From the NCBI GenBank assembly GCA_023128035.1, contig JAGMES010000018.1, positions 1 through 50,342 of the forward strand: a stretch of 50,342 nt of DNA. Reading direction: 5' to 3'. The notes beneath the pieces are model-generated. The model saw only the letters and a list, made by a program, of their open reading frames with translations. It did not search any database and had not been told where the DNA came from. How positions within the stretch are numbered: the stretch's first letter is position 1; every line of letters begins with the position of its first letter. The stretch is from Halanaerobiales bacterium (GTDB lineage Bacteria; Bacillota_F; Halanaerobiia; DY22613). A program made the translations under genes and the position numbers. This document shows positions 28,601-38,364 of the stretch, in pieces.

Positions 28601-31600
28601 GCTTTCCGAAATAATAAGCGTTATATCCAACAACTAGTTCAGATCAAGAATATCTGCATTCAAAAGAGTTTGTTGCCACTTAAAGAGGGTGGTCTCTATC
28701 TGGTTAGTGGTGGTACTGGAGGGATCGCCTTAGAGATATGTAAGGATTTAGTGCAAAAGCGAAAAATCAAGCTGGTGCTCTTAGATGTAAATCCGCTCAA
28801 TAGCATAGAGAATTATAAGAGAGAAATAGTTGACTTTATTAAAGATAAGGTTGAATCCTTTGACTATTATCAGGTAGACATTTCTAATTATCACGAAATG
28901 GAGACTGTAATTGATGAAATAAAAGCAAAATATGACTGTATTAATGGGGTGATCCATACAGCCGGTTTAATGCATCCTATAACCCCATTGACTGAGTTTG
29001 ACTCAGCAGGATTTGCGCAGATCATTGCTCCAAAAGTAGCTGGAACGATGATTTTAGAAGAGCTACTTAGAGACCAATTCCTGGATTTTTTTGTGGACTT
29101 TTCGTCACTAAACTCTGTTTTGGGTGGATCAGGCTTAGCTTATTATGTTTGTGCGAATGCCTTCCTTGATGGGTTTAGTGTTATGCAACGTCAATTAGGT
29201 AAGAGATTTAATACTGTTAACTGGGGTGGTTGGGTTCAGACCGGAATGGGCAGGATAGACCTGCCAAGTGTAAGTAATATAGGACAGGGATTCATGCAAA
29301 TACAGCGTGAAGAAGGTCTGCTCGGTTTTGAGGCATTGATAAGATATAACCTTGATAATGTCTGGGTATGTAGATTAAGTGATAAAGTAAAGAATTTCTT
29401 AAAGGAGATAAGATTCTTTAAAATAGGTGATTTTACAGAATATACTCCTGTGGCTCAGACTGTTCTCATGTCAGGAAATATTCGTGAAAATCTGTCAACC
29501 ATCTTCAATGAGATTTATGTCGGTGAAGAGTTCTCATATGAGGATCAGATTAATGAGCTTGCTTTTGACTCGATTGATATTATGCATTTTGTCGGCAAGA
29601 TCAAGAAATGTTATAACGTTGAGGTTTCAGTCAAGTTATTTTTTGAGCCAATAAGTACAGAAGAGCTTTTTACTACTATCGAAAGATTAATCGACAAAGG
29701 GACTAGAGAAAGTTCTATCAGGAAGCAGCCTGAGCAGGATTACTACCCAGTATCATCTGCCCAACATCGACTGTTTGTGCTAAATCAATTTGATATAGAA
29801 AATATCGGTTATAATATGAATGGTGCCTTGGTCATTGAAGGTAGGTTAGATAAGGAAGCATTTGAACAGACTTTTAGAGCTCTGATCAATCGTCACGAAG
29901 CTTTAAGAACCTCATTTAATTTGAACGATGGTAAGCCTGTTCAGATTATTAAGAAAGAGATTGAATTTGCGATCGATTATTTTGATCAAGATCATTTAGA
30001 GGCTCTTGGTGGTGATATCGCGAAGATTGTAGAAGAGTTCATTCGCCCCTTTGATCTGACAGTAGCCCCATTGATGCGGGTAGGTTTACTGGATTTAGGT
30101 TCGGAAAAATATCTATTCCTCTTCGATATGCATCATATCATCTCAGATGGGGTTTCAATGGGAATTTTTATCAGTGATTTTATTGATCTTTATCAGGGAA
30201 AAACATTGAAGAGTGTAGATATTCAATACAAAGACTTTTCAATCTGGCAAAATGAATTATTCGCTTCTGAAAAAATAAAGATGCAAGAAGAATTCTGGCT
30301 AGACAAATTTACTGGAGAGATTCCTATACTTAACCTACCGACAGACTATCCACGACCTTTGGTAATGGATTTTGCTGGTGATGGAGTACTTTGCACACTA
30401 AATGAAGAATTAACCAGTGCTATCAAAGGGTTAATGCAAAATACCAATACTACCTTATATATGGTTTTATTAGCTATATATAATGTACTTTTGGCAAAAT
30501 ATACTGGTCAAGATGATATAATTGTGGGATTGCCAAGTTCAGGAAGAAATCATGCAGATGTTGAGCAGATTATGGGGATGTTTGTCAACACATTGGCGAT
30601 GCGCAACTTCCCGAAAAAAGATAAGACTTTCAGCGAATTTTTATATGAGGTTAAAGAAAATGCGTTGAAGGCTTATGATAATCAAGATTATCAATTTGAA
30701 ATGCTGGTAGAGAAACTTGATTTACAGAGGGATGCCAGTAGAAATCCACTCTTCGATACGATGTTGGCACTGCAAAATACCAGGATGCCTGAGATACTAA
30801 TCCCAGGGCTCAAATTTGTCCCATATGAGCGGAAAAAGAAGACAACTAACTTTGATCTTTTGCTAGATGCTGCTGAGAAGGATGATAAGATTAATCTTAG
30901 TATGGAGTACCGGGTCAAATTGTTCAAACGTGAGACTATCGAAAGGCTAGCCCAGCATTTTGAGCGAATTGTGACTGAAGTGACACAAAATCTGGAGATT
31001 AAAATAGGAGATATAGAGATTATCTCAGAGAACGAAAAAGAAGAACTATTATATAATTTAAATGCTTCTTGTCAAGAGTATCCATCAGAAGTGACAATTC
31101 ATCAATTAATTGAAGAACAGGTAGATCAGACACCTAATAATCAAGCATTAGTATATAATGGTCAAGAATTAACCTATTCTCAGTTAAACGTGCATGCTAA
31201 CCAATTAGCCAGACATTTACGGCAAAAAGGAGTTGGCAGAGATCAATTTGTCGGTATTATGGTCAAGCCTTCTCGAGAAATGATGGTGGGAATTCTCGGC
31301 ATATTAAAGGCTGGTGGAGCATACTTACCAATCGACCCTGATTATCCAGAGGAGAGAATTGAGTACATGTTACAGGATAGTGGAACCAGAATCCTCTTAA
31401 CCCAGTCTGAGTTATCAGGCAAGGTTGAATTTGATGGAGAGGTTATAGCACTAGAAGAAAATGGAATATATCAAGGAGAATGCCATAATCTCGAAAACAT
31501 CAATACAGCTACAGACCTGGCTTATGTAATCTACACCTCTGGATCAACTGGTCAACCAAAAGGGGTTATGATTGAGCATAAATCATTGGTAAACCTAGCT

Positions 31601-34600
31601 TATTGGCATGTGCGGACATATCAGGTAACTGAGGCTGACAATGCCACCAAATATGCAGGCTTCGGATTTGATGCTTCTGTCTGGGAGATATTCCCTTATA
31701 TGATTACTGGAGCAACTATTCACATCATTGACGAAGAGCTGAAGCTAGATATGGAAAGACTTAATGGATATTTTGAGCAGAACCAGGTGACGATTAGCTT
31801 TTTGCCAACTCAGATCTGTGAACAGTTTATGAACCATGATAATAAATCCTTACGGATTTTGTTGACTGGTGGTGATAAGCTGAAGAAATTTATTAAGCGG
31901 GATTATCAGCTTTATAACAACTATGGTCCAACAGAAAACACCGTTGTCTCAACATATTGCTTAATTACTGAGACTCATCATAACATTCCGATTGGTAAAC
32001 CTGTAGATAATACCAGGATTTATATTCTTGATGAGAAGAATCAACTCCAACCTATTGGAGTTACGGGTGAGTTATGCATCTCTGGAGTTGGGCTTGCACG
32101 CGGATATCTGAATCAGCCAGAGCTTACTCAGGAAAAATTTGTCGCTGACCCTTTCTTCCCAGATGCTAAGATGTACCGAACTGGGGATCTGGCTCGATGG
32201 ACTGTTGATGGCAATATCGAGTTCTTGGGTCGAATTGACTATCAGGTAAAAATTCGGGGTTATCGGATTGAACTGGGTGAGATCGAAAATCAGCTCTTGA
32301 AACATCCAGAAATTAGAGAGGTTATTGTAATCGACCGTCAGAGTGCAAATGGCGAAAAATATCTGGCCTGTTATTATATTAGCTCAGAGGAACTATCTAA
32401 AGAGGAGTTAAGAGATTATCTAGCAATTAATTTACCTGAGTATATGATACCTACTTCTTTTACAAAACTTGAGCAGTTACCTTTGACTGCTAATGGTAAA
32501 TTGGATAGAAAAGCATTACCTGAGACTGAAGAGATGCAGCAAACCTGTTATACTGCTCCACGCAATTCCACTGAAGAGATTGTCAGTCGGATCTGGACTG
32601 AACTTTTGGGGAGTAAGCAGGTAGGGATTTATGATAATTTCTTTGAACTGGGTGGAGATTCGATTAAGGCTATTCAGATTGTTTCGAGGACTAAAGGACA
32701 TGGTATAAATATCATGGTAAAAGACATTTTCAGGTATAAGAATATTGCCAGCTTATTAGAAAATGTAGACTATCATGAAGAGGCATTGCAGATTTCTCAA
32801 GAAGTTGTAACAGGTGAGGTTAGCTTAACTCCGATCCAAAGTTGGTTCTTTGATCAACAATTTGTAGAACCACAATATTTTAACCAGACTTACATTGCCA
32901 GATTACAGAATGATGTAGATCTTAACTTATTAGAGGAAGCCTTTAGGAAACTGATTGAACATCACGATGCTCTCAGAATTAAATATTCTAGAGTTGAAGA
33001 AAAGGTTATTCAATATAACCGTGGCATAGATGAAGTTAGTTTTAAACTGGAGCATGTTAATCTTGTCAACTATTCAGCCGAGGAGCAAAAGCAAAAACTA
33101 AAAGAGTTTAGTGAGGCTATTCAACAAAAGCTTGATTTAGAGAAAGACCTGTTGATCAAAGCAATAGTATTTGACTTAGGTGAGAATGGTAAAAGATTAG
33201 TAATACCAGTACATCATCTGGTAATAGATGGAGTATCCTGGAGAATCTTTTTTGAAGATCTACAAAGCTTATATATTTCCAGGCTTGATAAACCATTGCC
33301 ATTAAAAACTACTTCCTTTAAGGAGTGGAGTGAAAAGTTAACCCAATATGCTAAAGAGTATGAGCTAGATTTAGATTATTGGGAAAAGATTAAATTAGAC
33401 AGAGTAACCTCCTTAGTAACTGATCAGGTCGATAATTACTTAAGAGATCACAAGAGCTTACAGATTCAATTGACTGAGGATGAGACAGAGAAATTACTGA
33501 CTAAAGTAAGTTGGGTCTACAATACAGAGATAAATGATCTCTTATTATCTGCTCTTACTCTAGCCATAGAGCAGGCTTTAGGCATCAATAATATTTTGAT
33601 AAATTTAGAGGGTCATGGTCGTGAGGAGATATTTAAAGATGTTGATCTGTCCAGGACAATTGGTTGGTTTACCACTACTTATCCAGTCTATTTTGAAAGT
33701 AAGGATGGGATAGGAGAGACCATTAAACATGTTAAGGAAAGTCTTCGCAGAGTACCAGCGAAAGGACTGAATTTTAGTATCACCAGGTATCTCCAGAATA
33801 ATCAACGGTTAAAAGAACTAAATCCAGAAATATCCTTTAATTATCTAGGTCAATTCTCCAACACCACAGATTTAGAGGATATCAGTGTATTGATGAGTTG
33901 TACTGATGATCCTGGAATGTCGTTCCATAGAGATAATAAACATCCTTATTTGATCGATTTTAATGGAATGATCAGTGATGGCAAACTACAGTTTAACTTA
34001 AGTTATAATGCAAAATATTTGGAAGATGGTAAGATAGAAGAACTGCAAAGAGTATTTCACCAGAATTTATTGGCGATAATCAATCACTGCCTTACAAAAA
34101 GTAAGCGAATATTTACACCGTCTGACTTTGGGTTAGAAAAGTATATTACCCAAAAAGATTTTGCTCAAATAGAGTCAAAGATTGATCTGAGTCAGGCAAA
34201 GATCTATCCATTGACCCCAATGCAGGAAGGAATGCTTTTCTATAATATGTTGAATTCAGATGGAGACAACTATTATGAGCAAATTTGTTTCTATATTGAT
34301 GGAGATTTAGATATTGCTAAGATGGAAGAGGCCTTTAGAGAGGTTGTCAATCGCCATGAAGCTTTGAGGATCAACACATTCTGGAAAGGGCTTTCAAAAC
34401 CTGTACAGATAATAAGACCAAAGTCTGAGATCGGCATAACCTATCTAGACAAATCTGGGGCTAGTGATTATCTGACAGAATTAATTGAGGATTTTAAGAT
34501 CAAAGATCTCGCCAACAAATTTGATTTTGAGAATGGTGAACTGACCAGGATGACTTTGATCAAGGTCAGCACTCAAAAATATTTCGTCGCTTGGACTTTC

Positions 34601-37600
34601 CACCATTTGCTCTTAGATGGTTGGAGTGTCCAAATAGTATTACGAGATCTGTTACTGATCTACAATGACCTGCTTAATCAAAGAGAACTACTAGGACTGC
34701 CACTGGCTCAGTTTAGTAATTATTTGGAGTGGTTAAAGGATAAGGAAGTAAAGATGGGGGTAAGATTCTGGCGTAATTATCTCAAAGACTTTGAAGAGCC
34801 TACTTTCTTACCATATGACAAAAAAGTTAGTAATGACCAGGTAATTACAACACTAGCTAAAAGAGAGTATCTATATGACTCAGAGACTACAGCTAGGATT
34901 AATCAGTTCTGTAAAACAGCAAGTATTACACCCAATGCGTTTATCCAAACTATCTGGGGTTTATTACTACAAAAGTATAATAACACAGAGATCAGTTGTT
35001 TTGGCAGCACAGTTTCTGGTCGACCTGCTGATTTGCCAGATGTAGAAAGTATTGTCGGGATTTTTATTAACACACTCCCAATTATTGTAAAACGCACAAC
35101 AGAAGATAACTTGTTAGACCTGTTGAGGAGAGTAAATGATGAATTAGTTGAGCTACGTGATTGGGAATACTTCCCATTAGTTGATATTCAAAAGATAAAT
35201 AATTATACTGATCAATTATTTGATTCATTATTAGTCTTTGAAAACTATCCAACCAGTGCGGTAGATCAGAGTCAATATCCAGACTTCCAGATAAAATTTG
35301 ATTCAGCTTTTGAATTAACTAATTATAATCTAAGCATTACAGTTATCTTTGACCATACACTTCTTTTCAGGTTTGGTTATAACCCGGCGGTATTTAGAGA
35401 AGAAACTATTGCAAAGATCGAGAGTCATCTGATTGAGCTCATTGATTTTGTGCTGACAAATCCAGAAGCAAAGATTAAAGAGGTATCAATTGTTACTGAT
35501 GAGGAGAAAGAGAAATTATTGTTCAAATTTAATGAGACAGACTCTTCATATCCAAAAGAAAAGACAATCCAACAATTATTTGAAGAACAGGTTAGTAGAC
35601 ATCCAGACAAGGTAGCTCTGGTTTTGGGAGAAGACCAGTTAACCTATAGGCAACTGAATGAAAGAGCTAACCAGTTAGCGAGGGTTTTAAGAGCAAAAGG
35701 TGTAGGAGCTAATCAGATTGTAGGTATGATTATTGAGCGTTCTTTAGAGATGATAGTCGGAATTATGGCCATCTTTAAAGCTGGAGGGGCATATTTGCCG
35801 ATTGATCCTGAATATCCTGAGTCTAGAATAAGATTTATGCTCGAGGATACCCATACTCAACTACTCTTAACTCAGAAACATCTTCTAGATCAGATAGAGT
35901 TTTCTGGTGAAATACTTGACTTGACAGATACAGAGCTTTATCAGGGTGATGGGTCAAATCTAGAATGTGTGAATAATTCAGCAAATTTGGCATATGTGAT
36001 CTTCACCTCTGGTACCACTGGAAAACCTAAAGGAAACCTGACTTCTCACTATAGTATTGTCCGGGTAGTGAAAAATACTAATTATATTGAGATTACTCCA
36101 GAAGATAAGCTATTACAACTGTCCAACTATGCCTTTGATGGATCAACCTTTGATATTTATGGAGCACTGTTAAATGGTGCTACTCTAGTAATGGTCTTAA
36201 AAGAGACAATTCTCAACCTAATAAAACTATCAGAAGTAATTAAGAAAGAAGAGGTTAGTGTATTTTTTGTTACAACTGCATTGTTTAATACACTGGTCGA
36301 TTTAGATATTCAAGCTCTCACCAAAGTGCGGAAGATTCTATTTGGTGGAGAAAGGGTATCTGTGGTACATGTACAGAAGGCGTTAAAGGTTTTAGGTCTT
36401 GGTAGATTGATCCATGTCTATGGACCAACCGAGAGTACTGTCTTTGCTACCTATTATTTTATCGACCACTTTACAGAAGATACAGAGAATGTTCCTATCG
36501 GAAGTCCGCTTGCTAATACCCAGATTTACATTCTGGATAAAGATGATAATTTACAAGCAATTGGCCTTCCAGGAGAGATTTATATTGGTGGCGATGGTCT
36601 GGTTAGCGGATATTTAAACCGCCCTGAGCTTACAGAGGTTAAATTTGTAGAAAATCCATTTATGCCGGGTAAAAAGATGTATCGGACAGGGGATTTGGCT
36701 AGATGGCTACCAGATGGTAATGTAGAGTTTTTAGGGAGAATAGATCATCAGGTAAAAATCCGCGGTTTTAGAATCGAACCAGGGGAAGTAGAAAATCAGA
36801 TACTGATCCATTCAGATATCAGAGAAGTGATAGTTACAGTTGAGACAGACTCTACAGGTGGTAAATATCTCTGTGCATATTATGTAGCCAGAAAAGAACT
36901 GTTGGCAGCAGAGTTAAAAGAATATCTACTTCAGGAATTACCAGCTTATATGATTCCAGCAGTCTTTATGCAGCTAGAAAAGCTACCACTGACCTTGAAT
37001 GGCAAGATTGATCGAAAAGCTCTACCAAAGCCAGAGCTACATATAGTAGGTGGTGAATATATGGCTCCTGAAGATGAATTACAGGAAAAATTAGTAGCCA
37101 TCTGGGAGGATATTCTGGGGCTAGAACAGGTTGGTATCGACGATAATTTCTTTGAAATTGGTGGTCATTCACTAAAAGCTACTACCTTTATCTCTGAACT
37201 TTATAAAGAACATAATATCGAACTTCCTTTAAATGAAGTATTTAAGAGACCAACCATTAGAGAACTAAGTCAGGTTATTCGTGAGCAGGCTGCGTTTAGT
37301 TTTGCTGGAAAAGATCCAAATCTGGTTCTATTAAGTAGAGGCACAACTCAAGATAAACATCTCTTTATGATACATGCAGGTAATGGTGAGATAGAGGTAT
37401 ATATGAAGTTAGCCAACAAATTATATCCCGAATTTAACTATTGGGGAATTAAGTCAGACCGGTTTGAGAATCTAGCACCACAGAATATAAAGATTGAAGA
37501 TTTAGCAAAATATTATGCAGAAAAAATAAAACGGCTTCAGCCCAAAGGACCATATTATCTGTTTGGGTGGTGTATTGGAGGTTCGATTGCTTTTGAGGTG

Positions 37601-38176
37601 GCAAACTGTTTAGAAAAAGAAAATGAGGAAGTCAAGTTATTAGCCTTAATAAACTCTTCCGGGCCAGATAAGAGTTTGTATGAGCAAGTTAGTCCTTTTA
37701 CCTTAGAGAGTGAGCTTGGACTTGTACGACACATCTTCAATGATGACCAGCTTCTGAGTAGATTAAAAGAGGTGAAGGAAATAGAAGAGGTCTGGCCAAT
37801 AGTAGTGAATTATATGTTGGAGACTAACTTTGAGATTAATAATTTGAAACAGGATGCCATATTCCAAAGAGATTTTGCCAAAACTATTCCAAACTTTGAA
37901 ACAGCAAATACAACAGAAGTGATCTATTACTTTAATGTTATTAGAAGCTATTTTACAACTAGAGGTTTATACACACCTAGCAAAAAGTTGGATGCTGATA
38001 TTCATTATTTTGAAGCCAACAAGACAAAGTTACCTACAAAAGGTAACTGGAACAATTATACTACCAATGACTTTACTGTGTATGACATTCAGGGTGACCA
38101 TCATTCGATTTTTGACGAACCTGATTTAAACGAGCTGGCTGGAATTTTAAACAATCTATTGTGGAATAATCAATAG
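25679..38176 (+). CDS. Hybrid PKS/NRPS with terminal thioesterase: KS-AT(degenerate)-KR-ACP-C-A-PCP-E-C-A-PCP-TE
   Basis: This is the last protein of the assembly line, with the same domain order as its upstream neighbour plus a release domain. Approximate domains (nt): KS 25715-26970 (GTACSSS, EAHGTGT, NIGHLDG), degenerate AT 27280-27880 (GFGMG, Ser site Gly at residue 607), KR 27970-29420 (SGGTGG; Ser in FSSLNS, Tyr in YYVCANAF), ACP 29480-29690 (FDSIDIM), C 29740-31020, A 31100-32520, PCP 32550-32760, E 32800-34110, C 34200-35500, A 35570-37020, PCP 37060-37280, TE 37320-38170. A codes read by eye: DAWFLGNVVK (Leu) and DGFFLGVVFK (Ile-like). The TE nucleophile motif is GWCIGG (Cys codon 37571) with Asn 27 residues later, where surfactin TE has Asp, and a His in GDHHS. 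I chose TTG 25679 because GGGGTG lies six bases upstream, the same layout as the preceding gene; GTG 25670 would overlap the ribosome site. A terminator follows. Confidence 0.96.
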   Translation: MHKDLGIDNNFYQEKDIAVIGMSGRFPEANNLDEFWNNLIAGKDSIREFPESRWAELKAIFGMDITETVKGGYIDNITLFEPEIFLISQEESKYIDPQQRLLLELVEEAFLDAGYNPEKLSGRNIGVFVAEAENWYSRSNASFSPMAFTNRLSVAGVGRVAYTYNFYGPAYVVGTACSSSLVALNNACQSILLDESEMALVGGVNISLIPTQLKNLEHLPITSKDQKAKTFDKEANGTIGGEGGGVVLLKPLKKALEDRDNIHAIIKGCAVNSDGNRSNGMSAPSEDGQAEVILKAFEVAGIDPLSLSYLEAHGTGTKIGDPIEIAGISNALNKLGYLKHSVPIGSLKTNIGHLDGAAGIANVIKAILAIKNKKLPPSINFNEPNPLIDFVDSPVYVNDTLRIFDAKFPLTVGVTSLGLIGTNSHALIQEYIDNRSEEVESGKEVVVLSARTQASLQGIIDRLKDYLKRNRDLSLKNIVYTLNTGRRDLKYKYATVVGSVEELITNLQNYSPEIEDGDNWITYQRNRNKLSSKLGLMVLDFADVDDTIFTDLYANDYNYRRVYDQSLADVAEDDVHNPKVQYLLHLHAYTTLYEKYLGKPKAILGFGMGNIIANFLSKKVSLQDTIKLLKKYDKAKIDIPEDKLSGFIDMVIAKGINTFAIVAPGVKLQELFSRLLDKKSEANLIVLDEKRDRLFNKVLELLKDGLEINWNRFYQAEDRKKVSLSGYVFDRKSYYLEGNTNFGISNSEDPENKFDQEEAYNLLYQLEWEEAITEGDSICEDQKNIWLIFYDELGIGREIKTELEFLDQIIIEVRMGTEFEKISSTCYKVSGEEADYHKLIREVKTEGLELAGVINLYNCHLPAAQYTFRQHDEVEKNLYRGLMNGVYLYKSLTDSFAKLKIYNITTNAHRVLTKDSLVMPESRLIWALNKVINQEMENYQAFVLDIDLKNVEKEELARQIIKEIMTNSGEILEIAFRNNKRYIQQLVQIKNICIQKSLLPLKEGGLYLVSGGTGGIALEICKDLVQKRKIKLVLLDVNPLNSIENYKREIVDFIKDKVESFDYYQVDISNYHEMETVIDEIKAKYDCINGVIHTAGLMHPITPLTEFDSAGFAQIIAPKVAGTMILEELLRDQFLDFFVDFSSLNSVLGGSGLAYYVCANAFLDGFSVMQRQLGKRFNTVNWGGWVQTGMGRIDLPSVSNIGQGFMQIQREEGLLGFEALIRYNLDNVWVCRLSDKVKNFLKEIRFFKIGDFTEYTPVAQTVLMSGNIRENLSTIFNEIYVGEEFSYEDQINELAFDSIDIMHFVGKIKKCYNVEVSVKLFFEPISTEELFTTIERLIDKGTRESSIRKQPEQDYYPVSSAQHRLFVLNQFDIENIGYNMNGALVIEGRLDKEAFEQTFRALINRHEALRTSFNLNDGKPVQIIKKEIEFAIDYFDQDHLEALGGDIAKIVEEFIRPFDLTVAPLMRVGLLDLGSEKYLFLFDMHHIISDGVSMGIFISDFIDLYQGKTLKSVDIQYKDFSIWQNELFASEKIKMQEEFWLDKFTGEIPILNLPTDYPRPLVMDFAGDGVLCTLNEELTSAIKGLMQNTNTTLYMVLLAIYNVLLAKYTGQDDIIVGLPSSGRNHADVEQIMGMFVNTLAMRNFPKKDKTFSEFLYEVKENALKAYDNQDYQFEMLVEKLDLQRDASRNPLFDTMLALQNTRMPEILIPGLKFVPYERKKKTTNFDLLLDAAEKDDKINLSMEYRVKLFKRETIERLAQHFERIVTEVTQNLEIKIGDIEIISENEKEELLYNLNASCQEYPSEVTIHQLIEEQVDQTPNNQALVYNGQELTYSQLNVHANQLARHLRQKGVGRDQFVGIMVKPSREMMVGILGILKAGGAYLPIDPDYPEERIEYMLQDSGTRILLTQSELSGKVEFDGEVIALEENGIYQGECHNLENINTATDLAYVIYTSGSTGQPKGVMIEHKSLVNLAYWHVRTYQVTEADNATKYAGFGFDASVWEIFPYMITGATIHIIDEELKLDMERLNGYFEQNQVTISFLPTQICEQFMNHDNKSLRILLTGGDKLKKFIKRDYQLYNNYGPTENTVVSTYCLITETHHNIPIGKPVDNTRIYILDEKNQLQPIGVTGELCISGVGLARGYLNQPELTQEKFVADPFFPDAKMYRTGDLARWTVDGNIEFLGRIDYQVKIRGYRIELGEIENQLLKHPEIREVIVIDRQSANGEKYLACYYISSEELSKEELRDYLAINLPEYMIPTSFTKLEQLPLTANGKLDRKALPETEEMQQTCYTAPRNSTEEIVSRIWTELLGSKQVGIYDNFFELGGDSIKAIQIVSRTKGHGINIMVKDIFRYKNIASLLENVDYHEEALQISQEVVTGEVSLTPIQSWFFDQQFVEPQYFNQTYIARLQNDVDLNLLEEAFRKLIEHHDALRIKYSRVEEKVIQYNRGIDEVSFKLEHVNLVNYSAEEQKQKLKEFSEAIQQKLDLEKDLLIKAIVFDLGENGKRLVIPVHHLVIDGVSWRIFFEDLQSLYISRLDKPLPLKTTSFKEWSEKLTQYAKEYELDLDYWEKIKLDRVTSLVTDQVDNYLRDHKSLQIQLTEDETEKLLTKVSWVYNTEINDLLLSALTLAIEQALGINNILINLEGHGREEIFKDVDLSRTIGWFTTTYPVYFESKDGIGETIKHVKESLRRVPAKGLNFSITRYLQNNQRLKELNPEISFNYLGQFSNTTDLEDISVLMSCTDDPGMSFHRDNKHPYLIDFNGMISDGKLQFNLSYNAKYLEDGKIEELQRVFHQNLLAIINHCLTKSKRIFTPSDFGLEKYITQKDFAQIESKIDLSQAKIYPLTPMQEGMLFYNMLNSDGDNYYEQICFYIDGDLDIAKMEEAFREVVNRHEALRINTFWKGLSKPVQIIRPKSEIGITYLDKSGASDYLTELIEDFKIKDLANKFDFENGELTRMTLIKVSTQKYFVAWTFHHLLLDGWSVQIVLRDLLLIYNDLLNQRELLGLPLAQFSNYLEWLKDKEVKMGVRFWRNYLKDFEEPTFLPYDKKVSNDQVITTLAKREYLYDSETTARINQFCKTASITPNAFIQTIWGLLLQKYNNTEISCFGSTVSGRPADLPDVESIVGIFINTLPIIVKRTTEDNLLDLLRRVNDELVELRDWEYFPLVDIQKINNYTDQLFDSLLVFENYPTSAVDQSQYPDFQIKFDSAFELTNYNLSITVIFDHTLLFRFGYNPAVFREETIAKIESHLIELIDFVLTNPEAKIKEVSIVTDEEKEKLLFKFNETDSSYPKEKTIQQLFEEQVSRHPDKVALVLGEDQLTYRQLNERANQLARVLRAKGVGANQIVGMIIERSLEMIVGIMAIFKAGGAYLPIDPEYPESRIRFMLEDTHTQLLLTQKHLLDQIEFSGEILDLTDTELYQGDGSNLECVNNSANLAYVIFTSGTTGKPKGNLTSHYSIVRVVKNTNYIEITPEDKLLQLSNYAFDGSTFDIYGALLNGATLVMVLKETILNLIKLSEVIKKEEVSVFFVTTALFNTLVDLDIQALTKVRKILFGGERVSVVHVQKALKVLGLGRLIHVYGPTESTVFATYYFIDHFTEDTENVPIGSPLANTQIYILDKDDNLQAIGLPGEIYIGGDGLVSGYLNRPELTEVKFVENPFMPGKKMYRTGDLARWLPDGNVEFLGRIDHQVKIRGFRIEPGEVENQILIHSDIREVIVTVETDSTGGKYLCAYYVARKELLAAELKEYLLQELPAYMIPAVFMQLEKLPLTLNGKIDRKALPKPELHIVGGEYMAPEDELQEKLVAIWEDILGLEQVGIDDNFFEIGGHSLKATTFISELYKEHNIELPLNEVFKRPTIRELSQVIREQAAFSFAGKDPNLVLLSRGTTQDKHLFMIHAGNGEIEVYMKLANKLYPEFNYWGIKSDRFENLAPQNIKIEDLAKYYAEKIKRLQPKGPYYLFGWCIGGSIAFEVANCLEKENEEVKLLALINSSGPDKSLYEQVSPFTLESELGLVRHIFNDDQLLSRLKEVKEIEEVWPIVVNYMLETNFEINNLKQDAIFQRDFAKTIPNFETANTTEVIYYFNVIRSYFTTRGLYTPSKKLDADIHYFEANKTKLPTKGNWNNYTTNDFTVYDIQGDHHSIFDEPDLNELAGILNNLLWNNQ

Positions 38177-38187
38177 TCTAAGTATTA

Positions 38188-38228
38188 AACTCCCACTTGC
38201 ATATAAGTGGGAGTTGCTTTATTTTTTC
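38188..38228 (+). terminator. Rho-independent terminator of the NRPS/PKS operon
   Basis: An 11-bp perfect stem (AACTCCCACTT / AAGTGGGAGTT) with a six-base loop is followed by GCTTTATTTTTT. It starts 12 bases after the stop codon of the last synthetase gene and separates it from the ABC transporter set. Confidence 0.9.
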
Positions 38229-38300
38229 ATTAAACTAGGATTTTTGCAGTAGAGTCAAAATTAATTTACTCAAACTGTAGATTTTTAACTCAATAAAAGT

Positions 38301-38306
38301 TATAAT
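38301..38306 (+). promoter_or_regulatory. Possible -10 box of the ABC transporter genes
   Basis: TATAAT lies 59 bases before the ATPase start, downstream of the synthetase terminator. No convincing -35 hexamer lies at the right spacing (TAGATT or similar is weak), so this is only a candidate. Confidence 0.35.
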
Positions 38307-38364
38307 TATGGTGAATAGTTAATTTTGCCGAATAAATTAAAATACGCTAACGGGAGGTAGTTAC

